From IMG/VR virus record IMGVR_UViG_3300025695_000017, positions 1-50,585 of that record: a stretch of 50,585 nucleotides of DNA, one strand, 5' to 3'. The stretch is from a virus. The notes under the pieces were generated by a model. It was given only the letters and a program-made list of their open reading frames with translations. It was not told where the DNA came from and made no database searches. This document shows positions 34,495 through 41,648 of the stretch, one piece after another. The position numbers were made by a program, and so were the translations under genes. The first letter of the stretch is position 1. Each line of letters starts with the position of its first letter.

Positions 34495-36672
34495 ATGTCC
34501 AATAAGAAAAAATTAATATATGTAGCATCTCACCTATCAACTGGTGGGATGCCACAATACCTTCTTAAACAAATTCAAATATTCAATAAAGAATTTGATA
34601 TACAAGTCGTTGAATATAATGACCATAGTGGTGGTGTATTTGTAGTTCAAAAGAACCAAATAAACGATTTGGTAAAACTACATACTCTTTATCATAATAA
34701 GGGGGAAACTCTTATTGATATCATAAAAACGGAAGAGCCGGATATCATCCACTTTACTGAAATTCCCGAACACTTTATAGAACACTCTACATTAGATACT
34801 ATCTTTGGAAACGAAAATAGAAAGTATCATATAGTTTGTTCAACACATGGTTCATTCACCAATCCAGATGAAATTCGATATCAACCTGATAGATATGTTT
34901 TAGTATCTGAATGGAGTAGAAGAAAGTTCGAACATTTGGGAGTTGATACTAAAGTATGGGAATATCCAATTGAAAATATTAAATACAATAAAGATGCTGC
35001 AAAAGAAGAATTGGGATTTGAAAAAGATTGGAAGCATGTATTGATGGTTGGATTATTTTCTGAAGGTAAAAATCAGAGTGAGATATTTGATGTAGCTAGA
35101 TTATTAGAAAAGTATAAAATAAAATTTCACTTTGTTGGTAACCAAGCTTCAAACTTCGAAGATTATTGGGGACCTTTAATGAAATTTAAACCTTCCAATT
35201 GTATTATACATGGTGAAAGAACCGATACTGATAAATTCTACAAAGCATCGGATATGTTCTACTTCAGTTCAAAGTTGGAATTAAATCCACTTTCAATCAA
35301 AGAAGCATTATCATATGGATTACCATCCATATTCAGAAAATTACACACTTATTTGGATAAGTATGATGATAACGAATTGGTTACTTATATTAATGATGAT
35401 ATCCATCAAACCAAACATCGCATACTAACAAAGTTAAAGCCTGAGTTTAATGAAATACCTGGTTGGTTCTCATATGAGGAATTTTATACGGATGTAGTTG
35501 ATAAGTTACCAAATAACTCAAACATCGTAGAGGTGGGTGCTTGGTTTGGGAAATCAACTAACTTTATGGCTAATAAAATTAAAGATAGTGGTAAGAATGT
35601 AAACTTTACAACAGTTGATACTTTTAAAGGTTCTCCTACCGAAGATATTCATAACAATACATTAAGTGTATTTGATAATGATATCTATTCTGAGTTTATG
35701 GATTCAGCTATACTGTTGGATAATTTAGATACTATAAATGTAATTAAAGATACATCCGTTAACGCTAAAGATTCTTTCATCAACAATTCATTAGATTTCA
35801 TAATGATTGATGCCGGTCATACCTATGATGATGTTAAGAGTGATATCAATGCATGGTTTCATAAAGTAAAGCAAGGAGGTATTATTTCTGGTGATGATTA
35901 CATCCCAGTATTTCAAGGTGTAATAGATGCTGTAAATGAATATTTTTATGGACAGATTAGTAGAACTAACACAGGTTGGTTTAGAAAGAAACCAAAGATT
36001 CAGATTCTACATTTAATGACCAGACCCGATGATGTGAGAGAGAAATTGAGTTCAACATCATTAAAACAATTACAAAGATTGGGATTTGATTATATTCCAA
36101 TGGTAAACGAAGTTTATGAAGGTGAAGTTCCATCCGAATTTTGTAGAAGGCCTGATATGATAACCACATCACCTACCTATATTGGTGAACATGGAGTTGG
36201 TACATTGACGAAAAGGCATTATGGGTGTTTCACATCTCATATAAATGCATTGAAGAATATAGATACTGATAATTACGATTACACTCTTATATTTGAGGCT
36301 GATGCATTTATCTATTCATCTTTAAGGGATTTTGCTGAGATAATATACAAGGCATGTTTTATATCTGAACGAGATAATGTTCCTTATATTTCATTTGCCA
36401 ATAATCCATCTTGGCAACGTTGGGATGTGGATACAAACTTTGCTAAAACTGATTTCAATCAGGATTGGGCACATTGTTACCTAATTCCAAATAGAGATAA
36501 ACAATGGTATATGGATAGAATTGAAGATACTCCATGGGATGGGTATGATATTTGGCTAAATGAGATATTCTATCACAATAGAGATAAAGTTAGATATACT
36601 ACCCATTATCCATTTTGTAAGCAAGCCGAAGGTATTTCTTTATTAGATAATTTAAATAAAAGTTGGAAGTGA
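34495..36672 (+). CDS. Three-domain glycosyltransferase-methyltransferase-glycosyltransferase (GT4 / MT24-like / GT25-like)
   Basis: The 725-residue protein joins three enzyme domains. Residues 1-~310 are a GT4/GT-B glycosyltransferase (ASHLSTGGMPQYLLKQI near the N-terminus; LNPLSIKEALSYGLPSIF near 262, the nucleotide-sugar-binding E-x7-E region). Residues ~325-490 are a class I methyltransferase (IVEVGAWFGKSTNF near 345; FIMIDAGHTYDDV near 433). Residues ~500-725 are GT25-like, as in LPS/collagen-type transferases (GCFTSHINALKNI near 576; IFEADAF near 600, where an E-A-D replaces the usual E-D-D). It is the first gene of the island and overlaps the next start (GTGA). Substrates are unknown; a role in building a methylated glycan is inferred. 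Confidence 0.85.
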   Translation: MSNKKKLIYVASHLSTGGMPQYLLKQIQIFNKEFDIQVVEYNDHSGGVFVVQKNQINDLVKLHTLYHNKGETLIDIIKTEEPDIIHFTEIPEHFIEHSTLDTIFGNENRKYHIVCSTHGSFTNPDEIRYQPDRYVLVSEWSRRKFEHLGVDTKVWEYPIENIKYNKDAAKEELGFEKDWKHVLMVGLFSEGKNQSEIFDVARLLEKYKIKFHFVGNQASNFEDYWGPLMKFKPSNCIIHGERTDTDKFYKASDMFYFSSKLELNPLSIKEALSYGLPSIFRKLHTYLDKYDDNELVTYINDDIHQTKHRILTKLKPEFNEIPGWFSYEEFYTDVVDKLPNNSNIVEVGAWFGKSTNFMANKIKDSGKNVNFTTVDTFKGSPTEDIHNNTLSVFDNDIYSEFMDSAILLDNLDTINVIKDTSVNAKDSFINNSLDFIMIDAGHTYDDVKSDINAWFHKVKQGGIISGDDYIPVFQGVIDAVNEYFYGQISRTNTGWFRKKPKIQILHLMTRPDDVREKLSSTSLKQLQRLGFDYIPMVNEVYEGEVPSEFCRRPDMITTSPTYIGEHGVGTLTKRHYGCFTSHINALKNIDTDNYDYTLIFEADAFIYSSLRDFAEIIYKACFISERDNVPYISFANNPSWQRWDVDTNFAKTDFNQDWAHCYLIPNRDKQWYMDRIEDTPWDGYDIWLNEIFYHNRDKVRYTTHYPFCKQAEGISLLDNLNKSWK

Positions 36673-37811
36673 TTTACAAAAAAATAAAACGAAATCAAAA
36701 TAACATTCTTAATATTAAAAATAGAGTTTCCATATCATATGTATATGGGCCTAAAGTAGAAATATTAGGAAATGTTGATGAAACTTATAGAGTAGAATTC
36801 ATTGATAAAGCAACCAACGTTATTCAGTTTGAAACTGAAATAAAAAACAATTGTTGGGCATCTTGTAATATCCGATACTTTGTGGATTGGAGAATCCGAG
36901 TTTGGAATGGTACTGAATTATTCCATGAAGAAGATTATAATGCAACCGATATGAGAGTATATGTTGCATTGGATTCGAAAGCATTGGGTGATACATTAGC
37001 ATGGTTTCCATATGTTGAGGAATTTGGTAAGAAACATAATTGTAAGATGGTAACATCTACATTCCATAACGAAATGCTAATCCAACAATATCCGAATATT
37101 GAATTTATAAACCCTGGTGAAATTGCAGAAAACTTATACGCTATGTATGGGTTGGGATTATTTTACAACGAAGATGGTTCGGTAAATTTACATAAAAACC
37201 GAAGAGACCCTAAGGGATTATCAATGCAGGAAATGGCTACTGATATCTTAGGATTGGAATTTGTAGAAGTAAAACCAAAGTTGGGTAAACGAAATGTTGA
37301 AAAGGATGATAAACTAATTACCATTGCAATTCACGGAACCGCTCAATCAAAGTATTGGAATAACCCAACTGGTTGGCAAGAAGTAGTAGATTGGTTAACG
37401 GGTAGGGGATATCGAATCAGATTACTATCCAAAGAACAAACTGGGTTTATGGGTAACTTTGAACCAACTGGTATTGAAAAACATCCATGGGGGCCTTTGG
37501 AGTTGGTTATGGATGAAATGGTTAAATCAAAAGCATTCATTGGTATTGGTAGTGGGTTGAGTTGGTTAAGCTGGGGATTGGGAACTAAAACAGTTCTCAT
37601 AAGTGGATTTTCATACGATTGGGCAGAGATGAGTGATTGTGTACGAATCAGTTCACCAAAAGATATATGTGGTGGTTGCTTCAATAGATTAAAATTAGAT
37701 GCTGGTGATTGGAATTGGTGTCCAGACCATAAAGGTACTAATAGGCAATTTGAGTGTACTAAATCTATCACTGGTGAGATGGTAATTAAAGAATTAGAAA
37801 AGTTTTTATAA
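36669..37811 (+). CDS. Autotransporter-type O-heptosyltransferase (BAHT/TibC-like, GT9-related)
   Basis: The 380-residue protein begins at GTG 36669, overlapping the previous TGA by 4 bases; an in-frame TTG at 36663 is less likely. The centre has DSKALGDTLAWFPYVEEF, the GT9/heptosyltransferase N-lobe motif, and TIAIHGTAQSKYWNNPTGWQ and AFIGIGSGLSWLSWGLG in the C-lobe. Four Cys near the C-terminus are arranged C-x2-C-x13-C-x11-C (334, 337, 351, 363). This resembles the iron-binding finger of the TibC family, which transfers heptose from ADP-heptose onto Ser of beta-helical surface proteins. The next two genes encode the two halves of ADP-heptose synthase, which supports the call. The acceptor is unknown. 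Confidence 0.85.
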   Translation: MIYKKIKRNQNNILNIKNRVSISYVYGPKVEILGNVDETYRVEFIDKATNVIQFETEIKNNCWASCNIRYFVDWRIRVWNGTELFHEEDYNATDMRVYVALDSKALGDTLAWFPYVEEFGKKHNCKMVTSTFHNEMLIQQYPNIEFINPGEIAENLYAMYGLGLFYNEDGSVNLHKNRRDPKGLSMQEMATDILGLEFVEVKPKLGKRNVEKDDKLITIAIHGTAQSKYWNNPTGWQEVVDWLTGRGYRIRLLSKEQTGFMGNFEPTGIEKHPWGPLELVMDEMVKSKAFIGIGSGLSWLSWGLGTKTVLISGFSYDWAEMSDCVRISSPKDICGGCFNRLKLDAGDWNWCPDHKGTNRQFECTKSITGEMVIKELEKFL

Positions 37812-38195
37812 ATGAAAGTTTGGATTAACGGATGTTTTGATGTTTTACATTATGGACATTTTCAATTAATTTCTCATGCTAAATCATTGGGTGGTGAGCT
37901 AAAAATTGGAATAGATTCCGATAAAAGAGTGAAAGAATCTAAAGGAGATAGTAGACCATTCCATACTGAGAATCAGCGAATATTCAACTTACTTCAAATT
38001 GAAGGTGTGAATAGTGTTGTAGTATTTGATTCTGATAAAGAACTATCTGATTTAATTAAAGATTACAAACCTGATATTTTTGTAATTGGTGATGAATATA
38101 AGGATAGGGGAATTATTGGTAGAAAGCATGCTAAACGAATTGAATACTTTCCAAAAGTGGAAGGATTCTCAACAACTGGATTATTAGATGAATAG
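37812..38195 (+). CDS. rfaE2: ADP-heptose synthase, adenylyltransferase half (HldE C-terminal domain-like)
   Basis: The 127-residue protein transfers AMP to heptose-1-phosphate to give ADP-heptose. The nucleotidyltransferase core shows NGCFDVLHYGH (HxGH at 13-16), SDKRVKESKGDSRP (K44-P49, a signature of the HldE/RfaE C-terminal domain), DIFVIGDEY and GFSTTGLL. The length is about that of the free-standing domain. TagD/GCT-type cytidylyltransferases share the HxGH motif, but the KGDSRP motif and the adjacent HldE-like kinase favour ADP-heptose. It begins right after the heptosyltransferase stop (TAA, ATG) and overlaps the kinase gene by 8 bases. Confidence 0.87.
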   Translation: MKVWINGCFDVLHYGHFQLISHAKSLGGELKIGIDSDKRVKESKGDSRPFHTENQRIFNLLQIEGVNSVVVFDSDKELSDLIKDYKPDIFVIGDEYKDRGIIGRKHAKRIEYFPKVEGFSTTGLLDE

Positions 38196-38940
38196 AGTAT
38201 TAGTTATAGGAGAAAGGTGTGATGATATCTTCATTTATGGTGATACTCCCCGTTTATCACCCGAAGGACCGGCACCAGTATTTATTCCAACGAGAGAAGT
38301 TTACAATGGTGGGATGGGTGAAAATGTGATGAATAATCTACTATCTTTAAAAATTGATGTAGATTTCGAACATCAGAAATCACCAATTACAAAGACAAGA
38401 CATATTCACGAATCATCGAATACCTTATTGTTAAGAATTGATGAAGATGGAAATACAGATAATATAGGTGATAGATTACCTAAAATAGATTTTTGGGAAT
38501 ATCAAATGGTAGTAATTTCAGATTACAACAAAGGTTTCCTATCTGAAGAAGATATTGCTTATATAGCATATAAACACCCAAACACAATTTGTGATACCAA
38601 AAAGAAGTTGGGTGATTGGTGTAAAGATTTACGATTCATAAAGCTTAATCGTACTGAGTTCAATAATAATAAAGAATTTATTCAAGAAAACGATTGGATT
38701 TTAGAAAAGTTGATAATTACATTAGATAAGGATGGATGTATGTACAATGGTACATCATATCCAACCGAACAAGTAGAGATTATGGATATCTCAGGAGCTG
38801 GTGATACATTCGTAGCGGGATTTGTGAAGATGTTCTTAGATACCGAAGATATTCCAAAATCAATACAATATGCTAATCGTTGTTCAGCGCAGGTTGTACA
38901 AAAACGAGGTGTAACAACAATAGATTACGAAAACTTATAA
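38188..38940 (+). CDS. rfaE1: Heptose-7-phosphate kinase half of HldE (PfkB family)
   Basis: The 250-residue protein phosphorylates heptose-7-phosphate at C1 in ADP-heptose synthesis. The N-terminal strand VLVIGERCDDIFIYG is followed by PRLSPEGPAPVF (21-32), a hallmark of HldE kinases, and GGMGENVMNNL. The C-terminal PfkB signature is DISGAGDTFVAGF, with G203-A-G-D206 (anion hole and catalytic base). At 250 residues it is shorter than E. coli HldE-N (about 318) by loss of part of the middle, but core motifs are intact. The start overlaps the adenylyltransferase by 8 bases (ATGAATAG), indicating translational coupling and matched expression. Confidence 0.88.
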   Translation: MNRVLVIGERCDDIFIYGDTPRLSPEGPAPVFIPTREVYNGGMGENVMNNLLSLKIDVDFEHQKSPITKTRHIHESSNTLLLRIDEDGNTDNIGDRLPKIDFWEYQMVVISDYNKGFLSEEDIAYIAYKHPNTICDTKKKLGDWCKDLRFIKLNRTEFNNNKEFIQENDWILEKLIITLDKDGCMYNGTSYPTEQVEIMDISGAGDTFVAGFVKMFLDTEDIPKSIQYANRCSAQVVQKRGVTTIDYENL

Positions 38941-38945
38941 TTTAT

Positions 38946-38954
38946 ATATTTATA
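38946..38954 (+). promoter_or_regulatory. Putative phage late promoter motif ATATTTATA
   Basis: It begins 5 nt after the kinase stop and lies 37 nt before the ATG at 38992. The flanks extend the alternation (TAT on both sides). Confidence 0.6.
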
Positions 38955-38991
38955 TATGAATTCAAAATAAATTATTTAATTTAAAGGTCAT

Positions 38992-39390
38992 ATGGCAAAG
39001 GAACAAAAAAATCAAATCGAATTGGTAACAGTTGAGTTATCTGAGGATAAACTCAATGAGATTAAAGAGTACAATTCACAACTGAATCAGATAATGACTC
39101 AGATTGGTCAGTTACATATCAGAAGAAACGAATTAACTTCTGAGTTGGAAAAGATTGAAGCAGCATTCGGTGAAGCTGAAAGTGGGTTTACTGAAACTAA
39201 CTCTGAAATGAGAAAAGAGTTGAATAAACTTGAAAGAGATTACCCAAGAGGTCAATTGAATCTTGAAGAAGGTACAATTACTTACAACAAAGCATATAAA
39301 GAGCAGTTGGAGAAGCAGGTTCAACAACAGCAAAATCCAAACGGAATCGCTGGTGGTGATACAGTTGATGCTCCATTCTCTAAGGTGTAA
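38992..39390 (+). CDS. Coiled-coil protein, right-flank paralogue of the glycosylation island
   Basis: The 132-residue protein is paralogous to the 90-residue product of 34149-34421. They align over the shorter protein's whole length: IGQLHIRRNELTSELEKI corresponds to LGQVAVQRRQFQQNLDEL, and the C-terminal YPRGQLNLEEGTITY matches. This copy has an N-terminal extension (about 15 residues) and a Gln/Asn-rich C-terminal tail ending DAPFSKV. It is a coiled coil throughout. It has its own late motif. Role unknown, perhaps structural; the duplication suggests that the island was inserted or arose between two copies. Confidence 0.75.
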   Translation: MAKEQKNQIELVTVELSEDKLNEIKEYNSQLNQIMTQIGQLHIRRNELTSELEKIEAAFGEAESGFTETNSEMRKELNKLERDYPRGQLNLEEGTITYNKAYKEQLEKQVQQQQNPNGIAGGDTVDAPFSKV

Positions 39391-39411
39391 ATGGGTAAAC
39401 TCAAAAATCGT

Positions 39412-39420
39412 ATATTTATA
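39412..39420 (+). promoter_or_regulatory. Putative phage late promoter motif ATATTTATA
   Basis: Full local context CGTATATTTATATAGT resembles the copies at 45891 and 48181. It is 27 nt before the ATG at 39448. Confidence 0.65.
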
Positions 39421-39447
39421 TAGTACAATAGAAAACGTACTATTACA

Positions 39448-41136
39448 ATGAACGAATTATCTCAATTTTTAGTAGAGAGTATATTAGGGGAAGCGGACAG
39501 TGTAGACAACAAAGTTGTAGTTTACTCTGGCCGCTTTCAACCGTTTCATAAGGGGCATTACGCAACATATTCTCACTTAGTAAAAAAGTTTGGAAAGGAA
39601 AATGTTTTTATCGGAACATCCAACAAAACCGATAATAAGAAATCACCTTTCAACTTTAAAGAGAAAAAGCAAATAATGACAACGATGTTTGGTGTTCCAT
39701 CAAACAAAATTGTTGAAGTTAAGAATCCATATGTACCAACTGAGGTACTAAAGAAATTCGATAAAGATACTACATCATTCATCACAGTTGTTGGTAAGAA
39801 AGATGCAAATAGATTAGGTGGTAAGTTCTTTACCCCTTACAAAGATAACTTAGATTTTGAAGGATATGAGGATAGGGGGTATGTTTATATAGCTCCCCAA
39901 CAATCCAATCCAATAAGTGGAACCGATGTTCGTATGGGATTACGAAAAGGTTCTGATGCGGATAAGAAAGAGTTCTTTACTAAAAAGGCTTATGGTAAGT
40001 TCAATCCAAAAATATTTAAATTCATAGCAGGTAAACTATCACAACTACCAGAAATAACTTCGGAAAATATTTGGATTCCAAAACACATATTAGAAAATTG
40101 GATAGTTGATAATACTGATTTAATAAATGAAGTTACTACTACAATGGGTAGAGATTCAGTAGATGATGGACCAAACTATATCTATCCAAATTTCAATACA
40201 TTTAATAAGGTTTCTCAAAAAAGAGCAGAGGAAATTGGATACACTGTTTTATCACAAATTATGAGTGATGAACTTACTGATATTGATGACCATCCAATAT
40301 ATCCAAAAGGACCTATAAAAGCAGTAACCCCATTTCCTGCGGGTGTTGCTGGTAAAACCACATCTACTAACCAAAAAGATTTCTATGGTTCTGAGGCTTA
40401 TAATAAGTGGTTTAAACATATAGCTAAGATAGTTGGTATAGTTGGATATTCTTTCGTTGATTACATTGATTTAAATATCGATAAAACTCAATCACTAAGA
40501 GATTTAGATAGTGAGGGTGATGACGTTGGAAATACTTTAAAAGAAGATATCAACCTTCCAGTAAATGTTGGAGATACTATCCTAACAGGTAGATTTAAAA
40601 ACAAAAAGACAGTTGTTAAAACCATTGGTAAGGATGAGTATGGGATGCCAACTATCAATGGTAGAAAGGTTGTAAACTTTCGAATTGTAAGTGAAGGTGT
40701 AAAAGTTCAACTCAACGAAATTCCAATGGGAGACCTTCAAAAGATTGATACATTTGCTGATAAGCAATTAAAACCAGTGGATGTGGTTCTAACTGGTAAA
40801 CATTTCTTCGATAGATTAAATGACCCAAGAAACGGAAAAGAAGTAACAAACGCTGAGTTGATTGGTTTCTTTAAAAGATTGGGTAAAAAGAAAAAAGAAT
40901 TTGTAAACTTCCTTAATCAATATAATCAGATTGTAGCAAAGGATAATAGAACTAATATTAATATTCCATTTATGAAACAAGCGAATAAAGTAATCGCTAA
41001 AACCATAATGAGAAAAGATGACTTTAAAACATCAGACCCGGAATATAAATTTGAAAAATTAGAAAAGGAAAAGTTGAAATACAATGAGCCATACGCTTTA
41101 AGTGGTGGTATCTCTGAATCAACTAATAAAAAATAA
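39448..41136 (+). CDS. Prohead-targeted polyprotein with N-terminal NMN-adenylyltransferase-like domain
   Basis: The 562-residue protein starts MNELSQFLVESILGEADS, similar to T4 capsid-targeting peptides and containing LVE (8-10) and LGE (13-15), which fit the prohead protease rule [L/I]xE. Residues ~20-205 are a nucleotidyltransferase (VVYSGRFQPFHKGHYATY with HxGH; NPISGTDVRMGL, the ISSTxxR-type motif), as in NMN adenylyltransferase. A further I-N-E site at 226-228 separates it from a middle region, an L-N-E site at 422-424 from a C-terminal domain (HFFDRLNDPRNGKEVTNAEL), and an L-K-E at 364-366 is internal. The middle contains VGDTILTGRFKNKKTVVK. The processing model is inferred; the NTase motifs are clear. 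Confidence 0.78.
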   Translation: MNELSQFLVESILGEADSVDNKVVVYSGRFQPFHKGHYATYSHLVKKFGKENVFIGTSNKTDNKKSPFNFKEKKQIMTTMFGVPSNKIVEVKNPYVPTEVLKKFDKDTTSFITVVGKKDANRLGGKFFTPYKDNLDFEGYEDRGYVYIAPQQSNPISGTDVRMGLRKGSDADKKEFFTKKAYGKFNPKIFKFIAGKLSQLPEITSENIWIPKHILENWIVDNTDLINEVTTTMGRDSVDDGPNYIYPNFNTFNKVSQKRAEEIGYTVLSQIMSDELTDIDDHPIYPKGPIKAVTPFPAGVAGKTTSTNQKDFYGSEAYNKWFKHIAKIVGIVGYSFVDYIDLNIDKTQSLRDLDSEGDDVGNTLKEDINLPVNVGDTILTGRFKNKKTVVKTIGKDEYGMPTINGRKVVNFRIVSEGVKVQLNEIPMGDLQKIDTFADKQLKPVDVVLTGKHFFDRLNDPRNGKEVTNAELIGFFKRLGKKKKEFVNFLNQYNQIVAKDNRTNINIPFMKQANKVIAKTIMRKDDFKTSDPEYKFEKLEKEKLKYNEPYALSGGISESTNKK

Positions 41137-41146
41137 TAGGATTATT

Positions 41147-41629
41147 ATGATTAAGTTAACCGATTTATTATCAGAAATTGGAGATGGTTCTTCTAAACCA
41201 TACAAATGGAAAGCTCTTTCAAAGAGTAAGATGAAAATAGGAAAAGGACATTCTTACTTCTATAAATTCACCACAGACAATGGAATAGAGTATGATGCTG
41301 AATTCTACTACTCGGTTATTGATGGTAAAAAAGGAAAATTACTTTATCTATTTGAATTTGCACCATCGGATGCTTTTGATGGCGGTGATGATGGTAACCC
41401 ACTGGTTACCGGTGAAGGTGCACCACTTCGTATAATGTCTACTATCGTTCAGATTCTAAAAGACTTTATCGGTAAAAACCCAACAGCTGCCATTGAATAC
41501 TCAGCAGGAAAGAATTTTAGCGGAGATACAAGACGTGCTAAACTTTATATGGCTTATATAAAGAGGTTACTACCTTCTAATTATAAAGTTAGACCCAAGG
41601 GAGATGATGTTCTTATTCAACCTAAATAA
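41147..41629 (+). CDS. Hypothetical prohead-targeted protein
   Basis: The 160-residue protein starts at ATG 41147, ten bases after the previous stop; the longer frame opening at 41102 overlaps the upstream gene and is rejected. The N-terminus MIKLTDLLSEIGDG resembles the targeting peptides of its neighbours, with L-S-E at 8-10. The body is alpha/beta: KIGKGHSYFYKFTTDNGIEY, AEFYYSVIDG, and APLRIMSTIVQILKDFIG, then TRRAKLYMAYIKRLLP. No family is recognised. It has no promoter of its own and probably shares the transcript with 39448 and 41649, hence a likely capsid-interior protein. Confidence 0.75.
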   Translation: MIKLTDLLSEIGDGSSKPYKWKALSKSKMKIGKGHSYFYKFTTDNGIEYDAEFYYSVIDGKKGKLLYLFEFAPSDAFDGGDDGNPLVTGEGAPLRIMSTIVQILKDFIGKNPTAAIEYSAGKNFSGDTRRAKLYMAYIKRLLPSNYKVRPKGDDVLIQPK

Positions 41630-41648
41630 TTAACAAATAAAACCTATT

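Noticed and set aside
37343-37771. 142-residue minus-strand frame inside the heptosyltransferase gene
   Set aside because: It is a shadow of a well-supported coding frame, with no start context or motif.
41102-41146. Upstream extension of the gene at 41147
   Set aside because: It overlaps the 3' end of the preceding gene, and its alternative start gives residues unlike the MIKLTDLLSE-type N-terminus seen in the neighbours.
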